From: Syngnathus acus
Lineage: Eukaryota; Chordata; Actinopteri; Syngnathiformes; Syngnathidae
Assembly: GCF_901709675.1 (NCBI RefSeq)
Contig: NC_051102.1
Coordinates: 1,332,912-1,396,911 of the forward strand
Direction of reading: 5' to 3'
DNA: 64,000 nt
Below are positions 24,044-42,442 of this stretch, in pieces. The position numbers and the translations under genes were made by a program. The stretch's first letter is position 1, and the number at the start of each line of letters is the position of its first letter. The notes under the pieces were generated by a model. That model worked only from the letters and a program-made list of their open reading frames with translations. It searched no databases and was not told the origin of the DNA.

Positions 24044-25838
24044 CAGTGATCCTACCTACATCATGCTTCACTTATCGCGGCCTCGCTCTATCACGGATTT
24101 TTTTTAAAACAAATATTGCGGATAGGTTCGGTGCATCGCGGATTTTTTTTGTTTAAGTCTGACACACACACACATTCACAGCGTCTTATGCAATGAAACA
24201 CATAACCCTGGCAACAAGACAGGCAAGTGCAACCCTACACCATCAGCGACTCCCCGATGGTCGTGGCTTTTTGCGGCGTCACTTGGAGCGCAGGGCTTTG
24301 TCTGCCCATATGACACTAATGGCCAATGGGAACATGTTGATCTGTGTCCTTGCAGCCTCCCGCACTTTATTCACTCCGTCTGCGTCAAAATATCAGCAGC
24401 ACCTCAGACTTGCACTTCATTACACACGCGTCTCCGCTCGTCGATTGCCAAGCGGAGTAGAACTGCGTGTCTGCTTGTCACTCCCGATTGGATCGTCCTG
24501 TCATAAAATTCTAAAGTCTTGTGCGGATGCCCTCGCGCTGGGCAGCGGGGGCGCGACAGCTGGTCAGCACGGCAAGAGCAGAGCGGAGCAGTTGCACGTT
24601 TACATTTTAAAATGACGAGCCAGTCAGCGAGGAATCTCGTAACACAGCGGGTCAGGCAAACGAGAATCAGGTGCCAGGCGTGCGTGTCAAAACACACACA
24701 CGGGGGCGCGTGATGCCATCAGGGCGAGAGCAGAGACGTGACATAGCTGCACAAAAAGGAAAAATCTACCGCCTTGCAGAAACAGTCGAGACAACGGCAG
24801 TGAGCGTTACCGCGCACTTGGGAAAAAAGCGCTGTCGTCCAGGATTTGGGACAGCGGCCGACAATGAGCACTAAGCGCAGGGCGTGCCTCTGCACCTGGA
24901 TACGTCAGCCGGTCAGCACCGCAAGAGCAAAGCGGAGCCGTGACACATTTACACAAAATATTTAAATGAATAAATAAAGTGTTTAAAAATAAAATTATAA
25001 AAACGTCTTGTGCGGATGCGCTCGCGGTGGGCCGCAGGCAGAGGCGTAGCCAAGCCGGGGCGAGCCGGGGCGGCGCCCCGGTTAGGACTCCCTGCGCCCC
25101 GGTTGAAAAAAATCGAGCTTTTTCGATTCTTCATTTTCATGTCGTTTTTTTCTTTCGGTCTTGCGCGAATGTGCTTGCGCTATTCTATGTGCGCGATGTT
25201 ATCCATTCACCGTTTGCCTCCCGGACCCGGATGTTGTTTTAGCGATCAGCGAACGGCGTGGGTGATGTTCGATTTTTTTTCCTGTGGGCGTGCGCCCCTA
25301 CTGGAAAAATTCCTGGCTACGCCTCTGGCCGCAGGGGCGCGTCAGTCGGCTAGCACGCAAGAGCAGAGGAGCCGTGACACTTTAAAATGTTTTAAAAAGT
25401 GCTTAAAATACAATAACGTATTTAAAAGTACAATATAGTGTATGAAAATAAAATTATAAAAGTCTTGCGCTGGGCCGCGGGGGCGCGTCAGTCGGCCAGC
25501 ACGCAAGAGCAGAGAGGAGCCAGACACGTTTACGCTTCAAAAAAGGTTCATAAAAGTCTTGTGTGAATATTGTAACAGTATATTTACTCATATTAATTTT
25601 ATTATTTATTTGAATAAATAAGAATGTTTCTGCAAGTCAGTTTGACTTTAAAAATTTTACAAAAGTGTTTAAAAATACAAAAATTATTTAAAAAACAATC
25701 AAGTGTATAAAACTACAATAAAGGTTCATAAAAGTCTTTTATGGATATTGTAACAATATATTTTCTCTACATCGCGGATTTTCACCTATCGTGGGTGGTC
25801 CTGGAACCAATTATAAGCGATAAACGATGGATTTACTG
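24044..25838. mobile_element. 1.8-kb TIR DNA element, upstream of caspase-8
   Basis: The left end (CAGTGATCCTACC...CTTATCGCGGCC) and right end (TCGTGGGTGG...GGATTTACTG) form degenerate inverted repeats of the type CAGTAATCCCTCG, flanked by TA. The interior is non-coding. It has several GC-rich repeats of a unit containing AGCACGCAAGAGCAGAG (about 24514-24600, 24900-24945, 25330-25378, 25460-25520). A homologous copy lies at 29893-30956. The ends recall pogo/Tigger-type mariner relatives, but this family assignment is uncertain. Confidence 0.75.
25039..25327. mobile_element. hAT-type MITE nested in the TIR element
   Basis: The terminal inverted repeat is 14 bp, CAGAGGCGTAGCCA, with exact inverse at the right end. 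An exact 8-bp target duplication GCCGCAGG lies at 25031-25038 and 25328-25335. The insertion is 289 bp with no coding capacity. Confidence 0.95.
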
Positions 25839-26055
25839 TATTGTAAACTACACACTTACCCATAGATGGCAGTAATATACTTAACATCCCTTGCCAGGCG
25901 CAATAAAGATTGACAGAAGAAGAAAAAGTAAAACTAAGACCGAACGGCGATGCACCTCAAGTGTCGAGGCCTTATTTTAATTTATTGAATACCCTAACCC
26001 TAACGCTAAAAAAAAAAAAAAAAAAAAAACGTTTTCCCCAGTAGCCACCGTACCT

Positions 26056-26125
26056 AGTATAAAGAAGTGGTCTTGGTTTTCTCTCCTGAGCTTTAAGAGA
26101 CAAGCGTTCCGACAGCGGTAAGTTT
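26056..26125 (+). promoter_or_regulatory. Candidate caspase-8 promoter and untranslated first exon
   Basis: A TATAAAG box lies at about 26058, followed about 60 bp later by a good donor, AGCG/GTAAGT at about 26116. This fits a short 5' non-coding exon spliced to the exon containing the ATG at 26542. Transcription start is not proven. Confidence 0.4.
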
Positions 26126-26541
26126 TGACAGTCATAGTCTACCTGAAATAATGTCAATTGATTATTTTATTTTATCATGCGGCATTGATATTACTTTTGT
26201 GTACTAACGAAAGGATAGTTATTGAAATCTTGAAAATAATTCATCTTTCGCTTCCCGTTTTCAATGAAGTCCACCAAGGAATAATGGTTAAGAATATATT
26301 TGTTTAGACTCTGCTGGTAACGCACCGCCGTTGCGCTGAAAGGTAAATACACTTGCCATCGATGCTTTGGGTTTAAATTATTCATCTAAAATAATCTCAA
26401 TGTTATCACGCAATCGTTCCATTTCCAGTAGCTATTGAGGTACTAATGCCGCCGCCAGGTGGCTTTCAAGGATCACATAAAATTATGTTATTTATTTATT
26501 TTTTTGTCTAATCTCATTTTTACCTGCAAGGTTGAGTTGGG

Positions 26542-29500
26542 ATGGAGAGGCCAACGTTGATGGAAATCTCAGAGAACCTGTGTTCCTCTGAAGTGGCCGC
26601 CCTCTGCTTTTTGTGCCGTGATGTTCTGAACAAGACACATCTCGAAGGAGTGAGGGTCACATATTTTACTCTTTACAATATTTGCGATTGCAAATCTGTA
26701 TTAGTCAAGGCAATTCTAAATCACGACTCTTGCGGATTGAAGGAAATAACAATGTTTTTAGACAATTTATCAAAGTACAGCTGGAATGTAATCATATTTT
26801 CATTTGTGAACATTTTTTACTTGAGCTTTTTCTGCTAACTGTTTTCAATTTTATCTTTCCAATACAGGTCAAAGATGCCAAAGTTTTGTTCAACAGACTA
26901 GAAGAAAAAGATTGCCTGAATATTGAATTTATTAAGCAACTACTGCAGACAATCCGACGGATTGACCTCCTCAACTTGGTAAAGATAAAGACACAGGATG
27001 TGGAAGAAACTGATGCAAATCCTTTTGGCAAACTGTCAAATTACAGGTAAAAGTATCAAAAATAGTGTGTCTGCGTGTGTGTTTTTTCCCTCCTTTGACC
27101 CGAGCTCGGTCCTAAACCTAATTTGTAATCTTCCACGCATTGTGAATAGGGTGATGCTGTACCGTATATACGATGAAACAACTGAAGAAACTGTCAAAAT
27201 GGTGAAGTTTCTCTTGCAGAACACAATTGGCAGGAGACAATTGGAAGAATGCAATGTGAGTTTTCTCACTTCCTTCAAGACCTTAACACAACCCACCATA
27301 TTTATATTAGAATGTCATACTTTGTAAGTTAATTTAGACTGAAAACATCGTCAAATGCAGTCTGGAAAAATTATTGGTAAAAGCAAAGGAACCGATTTAG
27401 TATGTGAAGAGCATTTGTAAACAAGCAGACGTAGTCAGAAGCTTAAGAAGCCAACGTACAACCCCTGGGAAAAATCATATAATCGTCACTCCTGAAGGAT
27501 GATCGTTTTAAAATTTTGGATAAAAAAGGCAAGCTGTGAATGTTCCATAAAACTTTTTTTTTCCCCAAAACGCCACCTGCTATATATGTTTTGGTACATT
27601 TCATATCAGAACAGTAGTGGTAAATTCCATGTGTTTATTTCTGTACTAGATGTTGTTGCCCTCATTTTTAGGTGCTCATTCTTCCATTCACTTCAAACAC
27701 TTTATACTGATTTTTGTTTTGTTTTGTTCTGCAAATTCCAGACGGTGCTGGACATCTTTATTGAAATGGAAAAAGTGGATTTATTGTCTCAATCCAATCT
27801 GCACAAGCTACATTTGATCCTGAAGGAAGTGGACATGCAACTGGCATTGACTGTCCAGCAATTTGAAAAAGGTACTGGGCATTCTTTGAATGACCACTCA
27901 AGCTTACCATACCTACCTGTTTTTATGTTTGACTAATTTTTCAAGTTAAGGAAGCTGTACAAAAAGGTCAATTCCGGTCGGTGTCAGTCTTTGAAGGCTA
28001 CACCGAAGTTAGTTAACCTTTTCAAATTCATCAAATCCTTTCACTTGTAGCTGCATCTGCTGAAGCAAGCAATGGTTTCCAGGTGCGTATCCGTATCTGA
28101 CTGCTTGGAAATGCCGAGAGGAAAATTGGTCGCTCTGCTAACTGATTTCTTCCTGCAGAATGGTGTGTCCCCATCTGAGACTCAATTCACCGGTGTGTAT
28201 TTCAAAGCACATGCCTCACAAGATCATGCCATTTTTGTATATAGCCAAAGAGTTATGACTGTATTTGCTCTGTGTGGTTTGTTTTTCCTTATATGAAGGC
28301 GGCCAATTTTCCTCAGACAAAGACGCTGACATCCAGCTTTTGTTGCATTCTGATCAGGTATCCATTCACACGTGCGCTGTGCCTATTGATGTACTTATTG
28401 CCTTAAAATACTGTCCAATAAATCTGATGAGCCAAAATTACCTCAAGCAAATTTTACAATAAAAGAAGACGTTTTGACAGTGAGACGTTTTCAGTGGAAG
28501 CAAAAAACATTCATGAGGTTTGATTTTTGCAGTGTACATCTGAGAGGTCATTCATTTAATGACTTTAATGATCATCTAAATAATTTATATTTGTGTGCTT
28601 GTGCTGCAGACAGAGTACTACGCAATGGATCACATCCCTCATGGTCTATGTGTGATTATCAACAATGAGGAATTTTTGGAACTGACGAGAAGGGGTGGAA
28701 GTGACAAGGACACGGGTGCGTATTTTCATGAAGTCATAGATCCACCCCGCACAAATGAAACATAAGCTGTATAAAAATTGACTCATGGAAAAAGTCAAAA
28801 CATTTTTTTTCTCTATTTTACAGAGGCTCTTAGATCACTGTTCGATGAATTTGGCTTTGATGTGAAAGTCTTTCCCAACTTGACTGCAGAACAGATGAAA
28901 AATGAGCTAAGCACCATTGCTACAAGAAATTTTTCAATGGAGGATGCTCTGGTGAGAAAGATGGCAAGGAGGGAATTTATGCTGAATTAGGCTTTTGGGG
29001 TGTGCGTGTGCATGTAGGTGTCATTTTTTAGCCCAACATTGTTGGTGATTTTTTTTATCTTGTGTTGGGTATGATGTAATGATGAACAGAAATAGAATAA
29101 TCGCCCTTTGTACACATTCTTTTATTTTTAGGTCGTGTGTGTGCTCTCCCATGGGGAAAATGGTTGTGTCTTTGGGATTGACAGCGAAAAGGTTTACCTA
29201 CAAGAACTGACGAAGCCCTTTACGAGTAAATTAGCCCCAACCTTGGCAGGGAAACCCAAACTGTTCTTCATCCAAGCGTGTCAGGGAAGGGCCTATCAGA
29301 CAGGATCCTTGCCATTGCCCTCAAACCCGAATGAGGCGAATGATGTCAGACAGAATCAGGTGGAAGAGGATGCGGGCCGCATCGTTCATGAGACGGTGGC
29401 CTCAGATGCCGACTTCCTGCTGGGCATGTCCACCGTGCAAAACTGCAAGTCATTTCGAAAACCCGCCACAGGTTCCATCTACATCCAGGAGCTGTGCAAG

Positions 29501-29886
29501 CAACTCAGACAATCTGCTGAGAGGTGAGATGAAATTATTTTGTAATTGATTGCCATGTCAAACCACAACAGAAATCCACAACCCTGTCTTGTGAAGATGG
29601 CAATCACAGTCAGATATTTTTGAAGCATTTATCCATCAATATTTATTTGCTTTTTTTTTTTTTATTGCATGTTGTCCTCTATAATGTCTTTTTTTCTTGG
29701 CTATCGTGTGTTTTTTGTTGCAGTCAACGGAAGGAAGATATTCTCTCTGTCCTCACCCGTGTGAACCGAGAGGTCAGCAAAGGGAATTATCATAAATACA
29801 ACTACAAGCAAATGCCTGAGCCCAAATACACCCTCACTAAGACACTGATCCTAAAGTTTGCTGGGGCCCAAGTGAAACAATCCTAA
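26542..29886 (+). CDS. casp8: Caspase-8, initiator cysteine protease, 478 aa
   Basis: Exons are 26542-26649, 26868-27046, 27150-27255, 27742-27871, 28051-28082, 28159-28192, 28299-28357, 28610-28715, 28824-28951, 29132-29523 and 29724-29886, summing to 479 codons; human CASP8 is 479 aa. Two death effector domains come first (about residues 1-95 and 96-175), the second with VMLYRI and LDIFIEMEK, which favours caspase-8 over caspase-10. A linker spread over exons of 32, 34 and 59 nt follows. The protease domain has the catalytic His in LSHGENG and the catalytic Cys in FFIQACQG, then the small-subunit block DADFLLGMSTV and the C-terminal KQMPEPKYTL. It acts in the cytosol downstream of death receptors through FADD, cleaving after Asp. 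All catalytic residues are present and no break is seen. Confidence 0.93.
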
Positions 29887-30019
29887 AGTGTGCAGTAATC
29901 CTTCGCTACTTCGCGCTTCACCTATCGCGGCCTCGCTCTATCGCAGATTTTTTTCTAAACAAATATTGCGGCTAGATTCGGTGCATGGCAGATCTTTCTT
30001 TTTTTTTTTATGTCTCACT

Positions 30020-30021
<2 letters not shown>

Positions 30022-30103
<82 letters not shown>
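30022..30103. repeat. (CA)n microsatellite, about 80 bp
   Basis: Pure CA run inside the TIR element. Confidence 0.97.
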
Positions 30104-30104
<1 letters not shown>

Positions 30105-30284
30105 TCACATCGTCATATGGAGGAATGAAGCACACAAGACAGGCAACAAGACAGGCAAGTGCACCCCTCCACCATCAGGGACATCGGGCGTCACTTGGAG
30201 CGTCTGACCATATGACACTAATGGCCAATGGGAACATGTTGAGCTGTGTCCTTGCAGCTGATTGGCTTAGCAGTTCTAACTACG

Positions 30285-30512
30285 ATTTAGCTCAAGGTTT
30301 CTCATTTCTCATTCTAGTAGGAGTTTTGAGTTTTCCCTTGCCCTCCTGGGAGTTTAAGATCAGGAGATGTTTGAGAATAATTGTCAATTTTCGCACATGT
30401 CCTGAATGTTGTTAGTCACCTAAATGTTGAATGGAGGCTGAGATCTACCGGAGTCAAATTCCTTGTTTGGCATGCTCAAACATGGCCAATAAACTTGAAT
30501 CTTGAAGAATGT
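30285..30512 (+). mobile_element. LINE 3' UTR fragment inside the TIR element
   Basis: The stretch with GGTTTCTCATT, GTTTTGAGTTTT and GAATAATTGTCAATTTT matches the 3' region of the LINE fragment at about 14548-14640 and ends AATAAACTTGA. The right border is approximate. Confidence 0.65.
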
Positions 30513-31020
30513 CTCTGAAAGTCAGCTTGTCTTTAACATGTTCACAAAAGTGTTTACTAAATAGTTAGTAAACAATAATGTTTCTTGACTTTAAAATGTT
30601 TGCAAAAATGCAAAAAAAAAGTGCTTAATAAACAAAAAAGTGTTTAAAACTACAATAAAGGTTAATAAAAGTCTTGTGTGGATATATTGTAACAATATAT
30701 TTACTCTTTTATTTTCCTTATTTCCTTATTCATTTAAATGAATAAGAATATTTCAAGTCAATTTGACTTTAAATTGTTTACAAAAGTGTTTAAAAATACA
30801 AAAAAAAAGTAAAAGTACATAAAAGTGTTTAAAAATGAAATTAAAGTTAATAAAATCCTTGTGTGGATATTGTAATGTATGTTCTGTACTTCGTGGATTT
30901 TCACCTATCGCGGGTGGGCATGGAACCAATTAACCGTGATAAATGAGGGATTACTGTAATACCAAGAAGACTGCATTTTATGTGTAAATGATTTCAGATG
31001 TTTACAAACATCTGAAAATT

Positions 31021-31385
31021 ATCCATTCATCCATTTTCTGTACCACTTTGTCCCCACGGGAGTTGCGGGTGTGCTGGAGCCTATTCCAGCCGTCATCAGG
31101 TAGTAGGCGGGGGACACCCTGAACCGGTTGCCAGCCAATCGCAGGGCACACAGAGACGAACAACCATTTGCACTCGCACTCACACCTAGGGACAATTTGG
31201 AGTGCTCAATCGGCCTACCAAGCATGTTTTTGGAATGTGGGAGGAAACCGGAGTGCCCGGAGAAAACCCACGCGGACACGGAGAGAACATGCAAACTCCA
31301 CACAGGGAGGGCTGGAGATGGAATCAAACCCGCACCCTCCTGACTGTGAGGCGGACGTGCTACCCAGTGCCCCACCGAGCTGCCC
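31021..31385 (-). mobile_element. tRNA-derived SINE (family B), third copy
   Basis: Same head, body and ATGG-type tail as the copies at 16350 and 16843, more diverged. Flanks CTGAAAATTA and CTGAAATAATT suggest an imperfect target duplication. Confidence 0.85.
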
Positions 31386-33318
31386 TGAAATAATTCAGAT
31401 GAAATTTAAAAAGATTATTTTTATCCTGTGTCAATTGAACTGTTACTATAAATGAACCCTAAAAAAACACCTCAATCTGGTTTTATTGGAAATTTGCAAT
31501 TTATTGGGGATTTCAGTCTGGTCATTCCATATAATTTCACAAATCTTTAATTGAAGCTCCAGTTCTTAAAACGATCATGGAAAATAACATCATGTCAGCG
31601 GTCTAAGTAGAGAAAATATTTAGGGTAAAGCCATGTGTTGTAGCATTCTGCAGTGACAGAATGAAAAAAGGAGCACAGACAGCATCCACACCATAGGTGC
31701 AGGACAATTCGCAACTTTCATCTTTGCTGTCAAAGTTAGTGGGGTATTTTCCCTCTTTTTTTTTTTTTTTTAACAAAATGAATTGCAATTTCATTCGTCA
31801 GCATTCATGGACGGTAAGGAAATGTCTCCAAACACACCATCATTGACGAGCGCACAAAAAACAAACGACGTTACTGTCGTAAAACGAGGACCGCAAGGTT
31901 TTTTTTTCTTTCTTTCTCACACGCACACACACGCACACTGTCCTATTTAAGTGACGTCATTAAGGCCGTGTTTAATTTATTGATGTTTTTTATAAAAACA
32001 AAATAAGTACAATAACACAATAATCTTCCGAGTTGTTATCAATAATAATACTTGCAATGCAAATACTTTGCTCTACTTCAAGGCACATTTTTGAAGTCCG
32101 AGGAAAACGTTGTATTTCTGTTTCCTGGTGTAATGTCGAGCGAACGTGATATAACAGGATTGGGTTGTTGTTTTTTTGCAGCGTTTACAAAAAGAGCATT
32201 ACTCACAACCAGATGTAAAAGTGCAATAAATGAACAACATACAGCAAATTTAAAACAACTAAAATAATATTTCAGAGGGAACAATAACAATTAGGCCTAC
32301 GCGGCTACGTAATAAACTATGACCGTAAACCATAGAAAACGACGACACACCATTCTTGCGCTCGTCATGTCTCCATTCAACCAGGAGTAAAACTCGGCTA
32401 CATGCTCGGCTACATGAGTGGCTAGTGACGTGGGTGTGGGAGCCAGATTCCTGTGGACTCCACCCAGCTGCTCCGATCTGCTGTGTTCCGGGAAATGTTC
32501 GACTGCAACTGGAAGTCTCGCGGGGCCCACAACCCACTCTAAAGTCCCACTCTAAAAACACTACTGGTTTTCACGACGCAAAAGGAAAGTCTTCAAGTTT
32601 CGAACTATCCGTGGGATCTCAACTCGGTACGTTATACTTTATGTGTCGTTGGGTTTTTTGCTTCAAACAATATCATGTACCGTTTAAGATCGATTGTGGA
32701 TCTTATGGACAGTTTCTAACTCAATTGCCTTTTTTAGTCGTGTTCGTTTTGGCGGCCTCTCAAATGTAAATTGTTTTGTGAGTTGAAGTCACTGGTCCAG
32801 TTTGTTTAGATTTAAAGTTGCACCAGTGTCGTCGGGGGCGGGGGGTGTTACGTAAGAGACGGATGTGAACTTTCAAAGATGAAAAAAAGGTTTTGAGAAA
32901 TTCTAATTTGTGGATGGATGATTTGTGCAGAACATATGTCCTACTTGTGTTTGCAATGTACGCAGTCATCAATCATGCCGTCTCTTCCGTTTAAGTAGCG
33001 CAAAGTCTATATTTGAGGCAGGTTTCTGCCAAGCATTCAGCTCTGTGCCATCTTTGACTTGTTTGACAGATATTGCATCATTCGATAAAACATATTTAAA
33101 TAATTATAGCAAAAACACGAATTGGTTAAGATGTCATCAGCATACAACACGCGGTAAATAGATATTTGTTTATATTTTTTATAGCAATATTTATTTCTGT
33201 TCAAATGACTACACTAATATTCTCGAGAAGGCAAATATTTTCAAAAAACAGTACAAATGAGAGTACTATCCATGCAACAAGCAAATGGTTAATTAATATT
33301 TAGGGATGTTTCCTTAAC
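31386..33318. other. Intergenic interval, caspase-8 to TMBIM1
   Basis: No coding exon recognised. A CRE palindrome TGACGTCA lies at 31952-31959. A possible untranslated TMBIM1 first exon ends at a CTCG/GTACGT donor near 32626. Another CRE palindrome is at 33993-34000, beyond the SINE. These regulatory readings are tentative. Confidence 0.4.
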
Positions 33319-33627
33319 ACCAGCTCAGTGGCCTAGTGGTAGAGTGTCCGCCCTGAGACTGGAAGGTTGTTGGTTAAAACCCCGGCTGGGTCATACCAAA
33401 GGCTATAAAAATGGGACCCGTTGCCTCCCTGCTTGGCACTCAGCATTAAGGGTTGGAATTGGGGGGTCAGATCACCAAATGATTCCTGAGCGCGCCACCG
33501 CTGCTGCTCACTGCTCCCCTCTCCCCCAGGGGATGGATCAAAATAACACGGGGATGGGTTAAATGCAGAGGACAAATTTCACCACACCCAGATGTGTGTG
33601 TGACGATCATTGGGACTTTAACTTTAA
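33319..33627 (+). mobile_element. tRNA-derived SINE (family A), full length
   Basis: The tRNA-like head carries an A box (TGGCCTAGTGG) and a diverged B box (GGTTAAAACCC). The body is shared with 4557-4813 and 48383-48700, and the tail repeats a CTTTAA unit. Confidence 0.9.
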
Positions 33628-34349
33628 CACAGTGTCGTTTTTGTAAACATTTACCTAGTGCGCAATCCCATTCCCAAAAGAAAACCGGCGGAATATATGT
33701 TGGGGCTCTGTAAACGGCGTTTTGACATTTTTGCAACATGATGTCCTCCGAGATGTTCTGAGGTAAACATTTAACTGACTCAGTATCACATGAGTTGGAT
33801 GAGATGATGAGAATGGTAATACCAACAATTTAACAGTTTAATCACTCCGGCAGCTTTCAATTTCTACCACCGAGACACGGTGCCTTCCACAGTAATCATC
33901 ACATAATTGGCTTCTTTTGAAAATCTCTTGCTTAGATAGAAGGATGGAAGCACTTTTTCCATTCACTGAGTGTTGTTAATCCAACCGGGATGTGACGTCA
34001 TGGCACTCCAAGGTGGGGCCTCCTCTTAAATTCCTTTACTGTACATTTCCCTAAAAGTCACAAAATAGAGCCCAGGGATGTTTTTTTTTTTTTCTTAGTT
34101 CAGAACATACATATTTAGACAAAGTTGTTAAGTATGTTGTGTAAAAATCTGTCTGTGTTGGTCTGATTATAACTTATGTCACCCATTTTCGTTTATATTT
34201 TATTCACCCCTTAGAACTTTTTGAACCATTATCCATCAAGTAAAACAATGGGAATTGTGTCACTTAAACCACGTGGTGTAAATCCAGCCTTTTTCCATGA
34301 AGACTTTTTCATCCACTAACAAGACTGTTCTTTTCTCCTCACAGGCAAC
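33628..34349. other. Upstream flank of the TMBIM1 coding start
   Basis: No coding sequence. The acceptor for the first coding exon is at about 34344 (CTCACAG), five bases before the ATG, so at least one untranslated exon lies upstream. Confidence 0.5.
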
Positions 34350-40477
<6,128 letters not shown>

Positions 40478-41693
40478 GTCATATCAGCATAGTTGCTGTA
40501 ATATCACCCTGTGCTGTTTAAAGCCTGTTTTGTTTCCACGCATAATGATGTATATCATGTAAATCATGCTGCACTATTTCATAAGGGCTGAATTTGAGAT
40601 TTTCTTACTGTGCAAGACATTCCGACGCACTCTCGCATATATTTCTACATTTTTACGTACGCGTATAAAAAAATATATATATATATATATATTCCAGGGT
40701 ACAAATATTGCCACTCTTGCAGGCTTTAAGTAAACTGAAGAGCATTTTGTATCTCTACTTCTGTAGTGCTTAAATGTCTCCGGTTAGTTGCATTAATTGC
40801 TCCGGTATATGTTGCAGAATGTGTTTTTGGCAGTTTCTTGCTACAATACAGAATACCTTTGTTTTTCCACAAATTGTCAGGAAGTCATACTATGACACAG
40901 TAATCGGTGGGGGTATGGCAGGGACAAGAGGAGTAGCCTGCAAGCCTGTTAGGAAAAGAAAGCTCACTTGTGGTGTGACGATGTCATTTTCTTGGAGTGA
41001 TGGTGAAGTGATTATTTGAAAATGCTAAGAATTGTTGCTTGTTGGTTTGTTTCTTGTCTTGTTGAATTGTTAATTACTGTGAGAAATTATCAGTGTCTTT
41101 ACATACATAACATCCAGTAATTAAATGTAATTCCAGCAAAGTTATTTTAGAAGTGTGAACCAAACTGGTCCCCTTTTAGTTGACCCGATACATAAGAAGT
41201 AGCTCTGACTTTTAGAAAGGTTGGTGATCCATTGTGGTAAGGACTTGTAAATATTTTGTTTGGCTTTTCAAATATAATAAATAATTTTATTTGTGAGCTT
41301 TGTGTTTCATGGAGATTTAATGGCAGTTCAATCAACAGGACACTCCATCACACCAATAAATCACAAAAGATCAAGTACAACTCATCAAATACATACAGCT
41401 CTTCGTGAAGACAATTTGTGATTTTAGCATTGACACAATGTCGATGCAGCATTTTTCTTGGTGGGCTAAATATAATTACACTGTGGGCCATATTTGGCAG
41501 AGTTTGATATCCCTGTTATACAGCACGGACTTGGAATATACGCATAAAAATTATCACGCGGTCAAAATACACACTTTCTGCACAGTGTAAACAAACATAT
41601 TTTCCTTTATATTACTCCTATGGTTACTTCCCTGCAAGAATTTGCAGAACGGAGTTATTCAGGTTATTCCATCAGGAGGTCCCAGAACAGGCA
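40478..41693. other. Convergent 3' flanks of tmbim1 and pnkd
   Basis: No exon was recognised. The stretch should hold the 3' UTR of tmbim1 on the plus strand and of pnkd on the minus strand. A short (AT)n run lies at about 40674-40692. Confidence 0.5.
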
Positions 41694-42442
41694 TTATTGG
41701 TCAACTTTAACAGTCTCTGCAGCATGGCGATAGCGGCTCCCTTCGTAGTCGCCCTCGTTTGAGTTCCGTATCCTCTGTCGAACTTTCAGCTGCTTTAAAC
41801 GGTTCTTGTCCACTTGCCTTTTGGCCAGCAGAAAGCCAATAATACCAGTAGGGAGGCCTATCATCCTAGACAGAAGCAAGAGAGAAAACGCATGTTGCTC
41901 AGTGATAAGGACAATGTGTCACAAAATAGAGGAAACCAAGCGTCAGCATGTATTTAGCTACAGTAAACTGGTGTACTGTTGAACTTGATACTACTTCACA
42001 TGCACACAAAACTCACCATGCATACCCAATATTCATCATGGGATTTTTCGCCTTTTTAAGGGGAATGTACTCGGGACCCTCACTTTCCCTTTCCTCTTCC
42101 CCAGCCACTCCACTATCCTTTCGGTTTCTCTGTGGCTCCGTCCCACGAGTGCAAAGCGATGCAGCCGGCACTGACAGCCTCAAACACTGGCGAAGTGTCG
42201 CTGAAAGGTATCTGGTCACTAACCACCGACCTCCAGGAACGAGGGCTGCACCTGCACAACACTGAACTGTTCATAAAAGGGTAATAAACTGACTAATTAT
42301 AATCGTGGCGTATCTCGTCATATACCGTCAATTATATGTGTGTGAGACTTAGCGGTGCACTAGTGTCGACATTTGAAAGTAACATTAAATGTTGTTTACC
42401 TTTGCAAGCTGTGCCAAGGACTACTGTCCCGAAGGCCGCCAT
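41694..42442 (-). CDS. pnkd: PNKD short isoform (MR-1S type), 149 aa, mitochondrial
   Basis: Exons in gene order are 42442-42400, 42251-42017 and 41865-41694, totalling 150 codons; human MR-1S is about 142 aa. The N-terminus (MAAFGTVVLGTACKG) and the following Arg-rich, acid-free stretch look like a mitochondrial targeting sequence. The conserved part reads EYIPLKKAKNPMM, then one transmembrane helix (about residues 87-108, WMIGLPTGIIGFLLAK), then RQVDKNRLKQLKVRQ and a YEGSRYR motif. MR-1S is reported to associate with cytochrome c oxidase assembly factors. The metallo-beta-lactamase domain of long PNKD is absent here: I saw no such exons downstream on this strand. The neighbour tmbim1 lies on the opposite strand, the arrangement known in human, where TMBIM1 sits in a PNKD intron. 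The identification rests on recalled sequence. Confidence 0.82.

Larger units (their letters stand above)
29893..30956. mobile_element. Second copy of the TIR DNA element, in the caspase-8 3' flank
   Basis: Left end CAGTAATCCTTCGCTACTTCG and right end GAGGGATTACTG are inverted. The interior shares with 24044-25838 the GACACTAATGGCCAATGGG block and the AT-rich tail. It starts 7 bp after the caspase-8 stop codon, so it supplies the 3' UTR or replaced it. A long CA tract and a LINE 3' fragment interrupt it. Confidence 0.8.

Noticed and set aside
26542-29886. Caspase-10
   Set aside because: VMLYRI and LDIFIEMEK in the second death effector domain match caspase-8 better.
33333-33575. Open frame beginning MSSAFNPSPC in SINE family A
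   Set aside because: Present in each SINE copy, at 4542 and 48439 as well, so it is repeat-derived.
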